Assembly: GCA_020637165.1 (NCBI GenBank)
Contig: JACJWN010000007.1
Span: 39,611-103,610, forward strand
Direction: 5' to 3'
Source of the DNA: Mycolicibacterium sp.
GTDB lineage: Bacteria > Actinomycetota > Actinomycetes > Mycobacteriales > Mycobacteriaceae
DNA: 64,000 nucleotides
Below are positions 56,505 to 64,000 of this stretch, one piece after another (position 1 is the first letter of the stretch; each line of letters begins with the position of its first letter). Both the position numbers and the translations under genes were made by a program. The notes under the pieces are model-generated. The model searched no databases. It was not told where the DNA came from and was given only the letters and a program-made list of their open reading frames with translations.

Positions 56505-56837
56505 ATGGCAAGGAAAAACTATCCAGACGAGTTCAAGCGTGACGCGGTCGCGCTGTACCAGGACACCGAGGGCGCGACGATCAAGGTGATCGCCGCTGAT
56601 CTCGGTGTCAGCGAGGCGACGCTGTCGGCGTGGTGCAAGACCGCCGGGGTGCCGATCCGGCACCGCAACCCCACCGCGGCAGCCCAGCTGGCCCACGGCG
56701 GCGAGACTGCAGAGCAGGAGCTGGCCCGGCTGCGAGCCGAGAACAAGGCGTTACGTGCCACCGAGGCTCGGTTGTCCACCGAGCGGGACATTCTGCGGTC
56801 GGCGGCGAAATATTTCGCCGGGGAGACGAACTGGTGA
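56505..56837 (+). CDS. IS3 transposase OrfA
   Basis: This 110-residue protein (MARKNYPDEFKRDAVALYQD, VSEATLSAWCKTAG) ends with a coiled-coil LARLRAENKALRATEARLS. It differs from the OrfA at 43484 and that at 62709, so this is a third type of IS3 in the window. Its TGA overlaps the GTG of orfB. Confidence 0.9.
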   Translation: MARKNYPDEFKRDAVALYQDTEGATIKVIAADLGVSEATLSAWCKTAGVPIRHRNPTAAAQLAHGGETAEQELARLRAENKALRATEARLSTERDILRSAAKYFAGETNW

Positions 56838-57733
56838 GCCGCTTCCAGTTCGTCGCCGACCACCTGCACGCCTTCGAGGTGAAGTGGCTGTGTGCGATCG
56901 TGGAGGTCGCACGGTCGTCGTTCTACGCATGGTTGGCCGGCGCTGAGGGCCGGGCGGCTCGTCAGGCCGCTGATGAGGCGTTGGCCGAGCGGATCCGCGT
57001 GGTGCACGACGAGGACAACACCTACGGGGCGCCGCGGATCACCGCCGAGCTCAACGACGGTGTGCCCGACGGTGAGCGGGTCAACCACAAGCGGGTGGCC
57101 CGGGTGATGCGCACCAACGGGATCGCCGGCTACCGGCGCCGCCGGCGGGTCACGACCACCACGCCGGATCCGGCAAACCAGAAGGTCCCCGACCTGCTCA
57201 AACGGGACTTCACCGCCACGCAGATCAACACCCGCTATGTCGGGGACATCACCTACCTGCCGTTGGCGACCGGCGGCAACCTGTACCTGGCCACGGTGAT
57301 CGACTGCTGCTCGCGGCGGGTGGCGGGGTGGGCGATCGCCGAGCACATGCGCGCCGACCTCGTCACCGACGCCCTGAAAGCCGCTGCCGGGTTGCGGGGC
57401 AGCCTGGCCGGTGCTGTGTTCCATGCCGATCACGGGAGCCAGTACACCTCAAAGGATTTCGCGAAACTCTGCGCCGATCTGGGGGTCACCCAATCCATGG
57501 GCGCAGTGGGGTCAAGTGCCGATAACGCCCTGGCGGAATCGTTCAACGCCGCCCTCAAACGCGAGATCTTGCAAGACCGGTCCTGCTGGCCGGACGCGGC
57601 GAGTTGCCGCCGCGAGGTGTTCCGATGGCTGGCCCGCTACAACACCAAACGACGGCACTCCCGATGCCGCCATTCCAGCCCCGCCACCCACGAAAGGAAC
57701 CTCACGACCGCTACGCTGCCCGAAGCCGCCTAA
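56834..57733 (+). CDS. IS3 transposase OrfB (DDE integrase)
   Basis: This 299-residue rve-domain transposase is intact: YVGDITYLPL (first Asp), FHADHGSQYTS (second Asp) and NALAESFNAALKREIL (Glu). The HTH_21 segment is RVVHDEDNTYGAPRI. GTG at 56834 overlaps the orfA stop (GTGA); the frame is open upstream, so an OrfAB fusion by -1 slippage is also possible. The element therefore looks competent. Confidence 0.9.
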   Translation: MSRFQFVADHLHAFEVKWLCAIVEVARSSFYAWLAGAEGRAARQAADEALAERIRVVHDEDNTYGAPRITAELNDGVPDGERVNHKRVARVMRTNGIAGYRRRRRVTTTTPDPANQKVPDLLKRDFTATQINTRYVGDITYLPLATGGNLYLATVIDCCSRRVAGWAIAEHMRADLVTDALKAAAGLRGSLAGAVFHADHGSQYTSKDFAKLCADLGVTQSMGAVGSSADNALAESFNAALKREILQDRSCWPDAASCRREVFRWLARYNTKRRHSRCRHSSPATHERNLTTATLPEAA

Positions 57734-57764
57734 CCACAAATCCCGTGTCCACTACATGGGGGCA

Positions 57765-59265
57765 AGGCCCTTGGGCCGTTTTTCTGTCGTCGAATGACCC
57801 AAATGCTGCCTACTTCTCGACGTTTACACGGGTGTGGGAACTCGGAGTCGGCGCACTTATTGCCATCGCCGGACCATGGCTAACGAACATCCCATCTGCC
57901 GCCCGCCCATGGATGGCGTACACGGGTCTCGCGGGTGTTCTCGGGTCGCTGTTCGTCATCGACTCGACGGTGCAGTTCCCCGCGCCTTGGGCGGCGTTTC
58001 CTGTTCTGGCGACGGCACTCGTAGTGGCCTCTTTTCACGGCGCCAAAGTCTGCGGCATGTTCCCTCTGACCAACCCAGTCTCCCGCTACTTCGGCGACAC
58101 CAGCTACACTCTCTACCTCTGGCACTGGCCAATAATTGTTATTTTGACCGCCGCCATTCCAAGGGGGCCGCTGTTCTACGGCTTCGCGCTTACGCTCGTG
58201 ATGGGGTTCACCGCAGTCACGTACCGCTTCTACGAGAACCCCATCAGGAAGTCGGATTGGTTGCTTGATAAGCCCGCCCCCGTCAACCGCCGGTTGCCAA
58301 CCCTGAGTCGGGCGAGTTGGGCGACCGTCGGCAGCCTCGGGGCCGCGGTGGTTTTTGTGTCGATCCTCGGTATCGGCTATTCCGAAAAAATTTCTGCGGC
58401 AAAAATGTCTGTAGCGCAAGAATTATCCAAATCGCATGATCAAACCAAGCCAATCGGCGATCAGGCCGATCCGTGCTTCGGCGCGCCTGCGATGTTGGAA
58501 CCGGATTGCGTCTTACGGAACCCCGACGTGCCGTTGCGGCCGAGCATCGATCAACTCGCCAATGACGGCTACGCAGCACCGTGTTACCGAGGATCCAAAG
58601 AAATAGAGCGGGACGAACAGTATGTGAAGTCATGCACCTACGGCTATGCGGGACAGGATGCTACCAGAATCGCGATAATAGGTGACTCACACGCGGCCCA
58701 GATCATGCCTGCGCTTCTGCCTGTTCTCGACGCCAACAAATGGCGTCTGACGACCTATCTTGGAACGGGGTGTAAGTGGCGAATGCCACCCGCTCCGGGA
58801 GGTTGCCCGATTGACGCGATACAAAAGGAGCTTATAGCAGAGCCGTACGACCTCGTGCTGACGACATCGGTTCGGGGTGGCGATGCCGCTGGCTACGTGG
58901 ATGCGTGGGCACCGGTTGCCGCCGCTGGCAGTAAAATAGCGGTGATCGCTGACAATCCTGCAAACAGCGAGGATTCGTACGCTTGCCTGACGAGAGTTAG
59001 CTTGGGTGGTGACCGAACCGTCGACTGCAGTACGGCGTGGTCAGAGGCCTTCGCGAAACCCGATCCACTCGTTGCCGCCGCAGATACGTTCCCCGGCGTT
59101 ACAACAATCGACCTCACTCGATACTACTGTCGAGATGACCGTTGCCCATCGGTCATTGGCAATGTCATTGTCTACCGTGATATCAAAGGCCATTTAAGCT
59201 CTACGTTCGCTGGTACCCTCGCACCGGCCGTCGAAGAGGGTGTGCAACGCGCCTTGGGTGGGTGA
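57765..59265 (+). pseudogene. O-acyltransferase, C-terminal fragment with SGNH domain
   Basis: The frame resumes with PWAVFLSSNDPNAAYFSTFT, then RVWELGVGALIAIAG, more membrane helices and SYTLYLWHWPIIV. A linker and an SGNH-hydrolase-like domain follow: IIGDSHAAQIMPALLP (Ser block) and, near the end, a DxxH-like VYRDIKGHLSST. With the 55819 fragment it is the usual 650-700-residue OafA-SGNH fusion that acetylates surface polysaccharide. Translation from an internal start is unlikely to give a functional enzyme. Confidence 0.85.
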
Positions 59266-59436
59266 CTGAACCTTGGTCCCAGAATCGGTCTTGACTGTGC
59301 CCACGCAGGCCACTGCAGCGGCTTTCGGACACCGATTCTCTGCGTCGCTATGTGCCCTCATGGGTCTGTCGCTCCGACTTGGGTCACTTTAGACATTTTC
59401 TGGGAGCTGCAGGTCGTTGAACTGCAGTGATATTGT
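59266..59436. other. Spacer between acyltransferase and IS3 stack
   Basis: Gene-free. CTTGGTCCCAGAATCGGTCTTG and following sequence show no end, terminator or open frame that could be assigned. Confidence 0.4.
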
Positions 59437-59533
59437 GAACTACCCCAGGTTTCGTTCCGATCCGTATAGGAGGATCAGGAACTATGCCCCGTCAGTATTC
59501 GCCGGAGTTCCGGCCTGAGTTAGGACATTTGGC

Positions 59534-60096
59534 TTAGTAAGCCATGTTGATGCCGAGGGCGGCCAGGATTTTCCGTTGGCGTTCGGGGACGTCGGGTGGG
59601 AAGGTCTGGGTCGCGCCGTTGATCGTGATGGTCGCTGACCGCAGGGGCCGCAGCTGTTTGATGACGTTGGCGATGGCCAGGCCGCTGCGTTCCTGGATGC
59701 AGTGCGCCACGGCCAGGGCGGTGAACACAATAATCAGGTGGGCTTCGATGGCGTCGCGGGTGCGGTGGAACATGGGTCGGGCCGCGAGGTCGGTCTTGGG
59801 CATGCGAAACGACTTCTCGACGTGCCAGAGGTCGTGGTATTTCGCGATGACTTCGGTGGCGGGCATGACGGCGGCCGGCAGGTTGGTGACATAGCCCTTC
59901 AGCCCGACCAGGGATTGGGCGCGGGCCAGGCTGGCCTCGTCAAGGACGCGGTCCCCGGCGTGGGTTTTGACGAAGCGGGTGGACTTGACGGTGCGCTCGC
60001 CGTTGATCACCTCCCGGGCGCGGGTCTCCTGGGCGTAGAGGGTCTTCTGATCGCGCCGGGCGCGTTTGGCCGAGTAGGCCCAGATCGCCCGCCACG
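59534..60096 (-). pseudogene. IS1634-type transposase, C-terminal part
   Basis: This encodes WAYSAKRARRDQKTLYAQE, VLDEASLARAQSLVGLKGYV and the C-terminal ATEVIAKYHDLWHVEKSFRM with the Y-(2)-R/E-type catalytic glutamate region of the IS4 superfamily, ending LAALGINMAY. It is cut at 60096 by IS256. Joining it to the other part at 61511, with one CCCGCCACG removed, reads TAAWRAIWAYSAK without a stop. Confidence 0.88.
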
Positions 60097-61510
60097 GGTC
60101 ACGTCCCGTGGCGTGGTGTAAGAGCGGTCGCGTGTTCGCGTGAGGCTCTGTGGTTGTCACTATGCCGTGAGAGCGGTTGTGGGGGCAACGGTTTCGCTGC
60201 TGGGGTCGCTGATCTGGAGTAGAGCGAGGCTGGTTTCGGACAGGTAGCGTTTGTCGGCGACTTGCCATTCGTCGTGGGCCTCGACCAGGACCGAGCCGGC
60301 CAGGCGTAGCAGGGCGGCGGGGTTGGGAAAGACCCCGACGACGTCGGTGCGGCGCTTGATTTCCTTGTTCAACCGCTCCAAGGGATTGGTCGACCAGATC
60401 TTCTTCCAATGCGGCACGGGGAAGTCGGCGAAGGCGGTGATGTCGGTGGCGGCCTCCCGCAGCATGGTTTCGACTTTGGGGAATTGCCGCCCGAGCATGC
60501 CGGCGATGGTGTCGAGTTGTTCCCGGACGTGCTCGGCGTCGGGTTGGGCGAAGATGGTGCGGATCGCCGCGGCCACCATTTCCGCCGATCCCTTGGGGAC
60601 CTGGGCCAGCAGGTTGCGCAGGAAATGGACCCGGCATCGTTGCCACGAGGATCCGATCAGCACGGCCTCGATGGCGGCCCGTAGCCCGGCGTGGGCGTCG
60701 GAGATGACCAGCTGGACTCCGGTTAGGCCGCGGGACTTCAGCGACCGCAGAAACGCCGTCCAGAACGCCCCGTCCTCGCTGTCGCCGACGTCAAAGCCCA
60801 GCACCTCGCGGCGGCCGTCGGCGGCGACTCCGGTGGCGATGACCACCGCCTGGGAGACCACGCGGTGGTTGACCCGGGCCTTGCAGTAGGTGGCATCGAG
60901 GAACACATAGGGGAAGCGCTGCTCACCCAGCGGCCGGTCGCGGAAGGCGGCGACCTCGGTGTCGAGGTCCTTGCAGATCCGGGACACCTCGCTCTTGGAG
61001 ATCCCGCTATCGGCGCCGAGGGCCTTGACCAGATCGTCGACCTTGCGGGTCGAGGTGCCATGCAGGTAGGCCTCCATCACCACCGCGAACAGGCACTGAT
61101 CGACCCGGCGGCGCCGCTCGAGCAGCGCCGGGAAGAACGACCCGCTGCGCAGCTTGGGGATCCGCAACTCCAGGTCCCCGGCGACGGTGGACAAGGTGCG
61201 CGGCCGTGAGCCGTTGCGCTGATTGGTGCGGGTCTGGGTGCGCTCATGGGCGGCGGCGCCGATCTTGGCGGTCAGCTCGGCGTCGATCAGCGCTTGATAG
61301 ACGACCTCGCAGGCTTGGGTGATCCGCTCACCGGCATCGGCGGTGCGCAGTGCATCGAGCACCTCCAACAAGGCAGACTGATCCAGGGCCATCGCGGTGT
61401 TCCTCTCGGTAGTGATTCTTGGTCGTTTCACCACAGAGACTCCCGCGATGGCCCTCTCACATCACGACCGACACGCCGCCACTACTTACACCACACCCCG
61501 GGACATGAAC
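60097..61510 (-). mobile_element. IS256-family element, copy 2 (intact)
   Basis: The ends GGTCACGTCCCGTGGCG and, inverted, GTTCATGTCCCGGGGTG bound a 1414-bp element. Nine-base target duplications CCCGCCACG are at 60088-60096 and 61511-61519. It lies in the transposase gene of the IS1634-type element and is nearly identical to copy 1 at its ends. Confidence 0.93.
60160..61392 (-). CDS. IS256-family (mutator) transposase
   Basis: This 410-residue transposase begins MALDQSALLEVLDAL at ATG 61392, preceded by GAGAGGAACACCGCG. Catalytic motifs are GFDVGDSEDGAFW (first Asp), LVISDAHAGLRAAI (second Asp) and TNPLERLNKEIKRRTDVVG (Glu), the last being the IS256 signature. No frameshift is seen. It probably moves both copies of the element in the window. 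Confidence 0.94.
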   Translation of the reverse strand: MALDQSALLEVLDALRTADAGERITQACEVVYQALIDAELTAKIGAAAHERTQTRTNQRNGSRPRTLSTVAGDLELRIPKLRSGSFFPALLERRRRVDQCLFAVVMEAYLHGTSTRKVDDLVKALGADSGISKSEVSRICKDLDTEVAAFRDRPLGEQRFPYVFLDATYCKARVNHRVVSQAVVIATGVAADGRREVLGFDVGDSEDGAFWTAFLRSLKSRGLTGVQLVISDAHAGLRAAIEAVLIGSSWQRCRVHFLRNLLAQVPKGSAEMVAAAIRTIFAQPDAEHVREQLDTIAGMLGRQFPKVETMLREAATDITAFADFPVPHWKKIWSTNPLERLNKEIKRRTDVVGVFPNPAALLRLAGSVLVEAHDEWQVADKRYLSETSLALLQISDPSSETVAPTTALTA

Positions 61511-62585
61511 CCCGCCACGCAGCTGTGTCGGTCTCGGGGTTCCAGACCGGCTCGGCGCGATGGGCGGTGTCGTTGACCTTGCTTCGGGCGTGCCGGGGTG
61601 TGACGGTGTCAATGATCTGCCCGTCGGTGAAAACATCACCGTTCCAATGGAAGTGCGGTTCCAGATCGATCGGCGCCTTGACGGCTCGGGAGCCGACGAT
61701 GAACCCCAGACCGGCCTCATCCAGGGCGGTGAGGTTGGTCGCCGAGAGCATGCCGGCATCGGCAGCGACGACGATCGGGGTGCCGGTCAGGTCGTGGCGA
61801 TCGGCGAAGGCGGTGATGGTCGGCACCAAGGTGGTGGTCTCGGCGGTGTTGCCCTCAAAGCAGCCGATTTCCAGGGGGAATCCGGTGCGATCGACCAGCA
61901 GGCCGACCACGATCTGCGGGTCGACTCTGCGCTCTTTGGAGTAGCCGACCTTGCGCAGGGCGTCTTCGTTCTCGGCCTCGAAGTACAAGGTGGTGACGTC
62001 GTAGAGCAGAAGGCTCAACCCGCCCCGGTTTGCGGCGTGTTCAAAGCAGCGTGCGGCGATCACGTCGCGGTACTTGCCGGTGACGACCTTGCCCAGGTGA
62101 CGCTGGATTGTTCTGTACGACATGGCTTCTGCACCCAGATCGGCCAGCACCCGCAAGGAGTCGACCTTGCTGGTGGGTTCCACGATCCGGGCGATCACCA
62201 AGTCCCGGAACACCGCATCACCGACGCAGTCGAATCCGACCCAGTCATAGATCGCACCGAGCACGTCATAGAGCAGCCGCGAGCTGGTGGCCGCGGTGCG
62301 ACCGGGAGCAACGACCGCTCCCTTGGGGACACCGGCCGCCAACGTCAACGTGCCGGTCCGCCAGTCCGCCACGTCGGCGACCCGCTGCACGCGAGCCGGC
62401 ACCTCGAAGTCCAGCGCCTCTTGGTCGCCGGTAGCGATCCGGCGGGCACGCTCCAACAGAATCCCCAGCTCAGCATCGGTATGGGCGGAACCGACATGCT
62501 CGACCAGCACGTCACGGCGGCCTACCTTGCGCATCACCTGCACCGCCACCGCGCCCGAGGCGGTGCGCACTTTGCGCACGAACAC
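61511..62585 (-). pseudogene. IS1634-type transposase, N-terminal part
   Basis: This begins at GTG 62585 with MFVRKVRTASGAVAVQVM and includes LLLYDVTTLYFEAE with the first catalytic Asp, and IVVAADAGMLSATNLTAL with the second. It ends in DTAAWRG at the IS256 insertion. The rejoined protein would have about 542 residues, typical of the family. Confidence 0.88.
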
Positions 62586-62708
62586 CCACCGGACCCTACC
62601 CGCTTAGTAAGCCAAAACGCCCCGCCCGACAAACAAACGCAAAGTTCAGAGCGATTTCGCCTCTGGAATTCCGCGGAAGTGTCCTAAGTCAGGGGAGGAT
62701 CAGGAACC

Positions 62709-63026
62709 ATGCCCCGTCAGTATTCGCCGGAGTTCCGGCAGCGTGCGTTGCGGTTGTTGGACACGATGATGGAGTCCTCGGAAACTTCGGAGTTCGAGGC
62801 CATCAAGTCCGTGGCCAGCAAACTGGGTGTCTCGGAGGAGTCGGTGCGCCGGTGGCGGCGTAAAGCTCAAGTCGATGCCGGCGAGCGGCCCGGAATGACC
62901 AGCGTGGAGCACGCCGAGATTCGGCGCCTGAAGCGGGAGGTCGCCGAACTACGCAGAGCGAATGAGATTTTGAAGTCTGCGTCTGCGTTTTTCGCAGCGG
63001 AGCTCGACCGCCCCGCGACGAAATGA
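62709..63026 (+). CDS. IS3 transposase OrfA
   Basis: This 105-residue helix-turn-helix protein (MPRQYSPEFRQRALRLLDTM, VASKLGVSEESVRRWRRKAQ) has a C-terminal leucine-rich coil (IRRLKREVAELRRANEILK). Degenerate relatives lie at 43177-43412, and its first 45 bp are duplicated at 59469-59513. The TGA overlaps the orfB ATG as ATGA, downstream of an A run (CGAAATGA). Confidence 0.92.
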   Translation: MPRQYSPEFRQRALRLLDTMMESSETSEFEAIKSVASKLGVSEESVRRWRRKAQVDAGERPGMTSVEHAEIRRLKREVAELRRANEILKSASAFFAAELDRPATK

Positions 63027-63949
63027 TCGCGTTCATCGACATGCATCGCGATCAGTTCGGGGTCGAGCTCATCTGCCGGATTTTGCGGGCAGCAATCCCT
63101 GGCTTTCTCACCTCCCGGGGCTACCGCGCCGCCCGGACCCGTCCGGCCAGTGACCGGGAGATCCGCGATGAACAGCTGATCGCCGAGCTGCGCACCGTCC
63201 ACGAGAAGAACTTCTCGGTCTACGGGGTCAAGAAGATGCACGTGGCGATGCCCCGGCGGGGCTGGCAGCTGGGTCGCGAACAAACCCGCAGGTTGATGCG
63301 CAAAGCCGGGCTACGGGGCGTTCATCGGGGAAAGCCGGTGTTCACCACCGTGACCGACCCGGCCGATCAGCGGCCGGCCGATCTGGTCAACCGCCAGTTC
63401 AGCGCCCCGGCACCGAACCGGCTGTGGGTTGCCGGCATCACCTACGCGCGGACCTGGCAGGGGTTCTGCTACACCGCTTTCGTCACCGACGTCTGCACTC
63501 GCAAGATCGTCGGCTGGGCAGTGGCCGCGTCGATGCGCACCGAAGATCCGCCCTTGCAGGCATTCGAACATGCTGTCTGGCAGGCCAATTCGGACCTGTC
63601 TGAGTTGGTGCATCACAGCGACCGCGGGTCGCAATATGTCTCTTTGGCCTACACCGACAGGCTCGCCGAGCTCAGGATCGCCCCCTCGGTTGGTTCCCGC
63701 GGCGATAGCTATGACAACGCCCTCGCCGAGACGGTCAACGCCGCTTACAAGAGCGAGGTGATCCACCGCTGTAAGCCCTGGCGCAGCGTCGCCGATGTCG
63801 AACTGGCAACCGCGCAATGGGTGGCCTGGTACAACCAGGAACGCCTGCATGAAGCCCTCGGCTACGTCCCACCAGCCGAGTACGAGGCCGCCCTCACCGG
63901 CGCCTCACACCCCGCGAGCCAGCCAACCCCGGCCCTCGCAACCAACTAG
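63023..63949 (+). CDS. IS3 transposase OrfB with a missing catalytic Asp
   Basis: This 308-residue rve-type transposase has HTH_21 and DDE regions: VHHSDRGSQYVS (second Asp) and NALAETVNAAYKSE (Glu). In the first catalytic block the usual W-V-A-D-[IL]-T reads WVAGITYA, so Asp is replaced by Gly (GGC at about 63435). Without that metal ligand the protein should be inactive unless the base is a sequence error. It starts at ATG 63023, overlapping orfA. Confidence 0.9.
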   Translation: MIAFIDMHRDQFGVELICRILRAAIPGFLTSRGYRAARTRPASDREIRDEQLIAELRTVHEKNFSVYGVKKMHVAMPRRGWQLGREQTRRLMRKAGLRGVHRGKPVFTTVTDPADQRPADLVNRQFSAPAPNRLWVAGITYARTWQGFCYTAFVTDVCTRKIVGWAVAASMRTEDPPLQAFEHAVWQANSDLSELVHHSDRGSQYVSLAYTDRLAELRIAPSVGSRGDSYDNALAETVNAAYKSEVIHRCKPWRSVADVELATAQWVAWYNQERLHEALGYVPPAEYEAALTGASHPASQPTPALATN

Positions 63950-64000
63950 GAACGAAACCTGGGGTAGTTCAGGGGTGGTTCAACCACCGCGCAGTTGCCC

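Larger units (their letters stand above)
56439..57764 (+). mobile_element. IS3-family element inside the acyltransferase gene
   Basis: The ends TGACCCCATGTGTTGGACAC and, inverted, TGCCCCCATGTAGTGGACAC define a 1326-bp element with orfA and orfB. No clear target duplication is visible (ACT left, AGG right), but joining the flanks with three bases removed keeps the acyltransferase frame. Confidence 0.88.
59514..62693 (-). mobile_element. IS1634/IS1549-type (IS4 superfamily) element, interrupted by IS256
   Basis: The ends CCTGAGTTAGGACA (59514 on) and, inverted, CCTGACTTAGGACA (to 62693) match at 13 of 14 bases. It is flanked by a 45-bp direct repeat, 59469-59513 and 62694-62738, differing at one base. 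Long target duplications are a known trait of IS1549 and IS1634. Its transposase is split by an IS256 element. Confidence 0.9.
59437..63969 (+). mobile_element. IS3-family element, interrupted by an IS1634-type element
   Basis: The left end TGAACTACCCCAGGTTTCGT at 59437 is matched by the inverted right end ACGAAACCTGGGGTAGTTCA ending at 63969. Its orfA and orfB at 62709-63949 are whole because the insertion lies in a 45-bp duplication just around the orfA start. Without inserts it is about 1.3 kb. A short target duplication of the IS3 itself is not evident. Confidence 0.9.

Overview
The window is high-GC DNA from a member of the Mycobacteriaceae, probably a non-tuberculous species. The evidence is conserved gene order: gpsA, a Baeyer-Villiger monooxygenase and a YajQ-like gene next to tRNA-Tyr, as in M. 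tuberculosis Rv0564c-Rv0566c. Further on, echA3, a glyoxalase II-like gene, tRNA-Thr, tRNA-Met, rpmG2, hadABC, tRNA-Trp, secE, nusG, rplK and rplA follow the Rv0632c-Rv0641 order. The species cannot be named from sequence alone.

Layout. 1-3.6 kb is conserved core. 3.6-21.1 kb is mostly accessory: a halohydrin-dehalogenase-like SDR, a duplicated palindromic repeat, a pentameric ligand-gated ion channel homologue, a CFA-synthase-like methyltransferase, two DUF5994 paralogues around a cold-shock gene and a NERD-helicase, a DEAD-box helicase, an L,D-transpeptidase, a metallophosphatase, an AGCS symporter, a haloalkane dehalogenase and an Ala-rich exported protein. 21.1-33.2 kb carries echA3, a 1261-residue repeat protein with a metallopeptidase motif, a glyoxalase II-like gene, two paralogous exported proteins, a TauE permease and an opposite-strand GDP-fucose/glycosyltransferase/phosphatase group. 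33.3-37.8 kb is the translation and mycolic-acid core. 37.9-43.1 kb holds an LpqN-like gene and a three-gene sugar cassette of visibly lower GC: a CBS-GHMP kinase fusion, a NeuB-TIM-barrel fusion and an SDR. These look like part of a nonulosonic-acid or heptose-type surface-sugar pathway.

43.2-64.0 kb is an insertion-sequence graveyard around two further surface-glycan genes, a membrane-anchored beta-helix protein and an O-acyltransferase broken by an IS3 element. Two Russian-doll stacks can be resolved at single-base level. In 43177-52284 a remnant IS3 contains a second IS3, which contains an IS21, which contains an opposite-strand IS21, which contains an IS256. In 59437-63969 an IS3 contains an IS1634/IS1549-type element (45-bp target duplication), which contains an IS256 (9-bp duplication). 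Removing each insertion plus one target-duplication copy joins the IS21 and IS1634 transposase frames.

Two themes recur. Four accessory genes (near 5.05, 11.03, 14.95 and 16.07 kb) have the region around their start codon amplified as short tandem repeats, duplicating the Shine-Dalgarno or the start codon itself. The surface-glycan genes (gmd, fcl, GT4, LMW-PTP, kinase, NeuB fusion, SDR, beta-helix, acyltransferase) lie on both sides of the tRNA-Thr-to-rplA core and may form one split glycan locus now being broken up by IS elements. Several frameshifts in the inner repeats are homopolymer indels and may be sequence errors rather than true decay.
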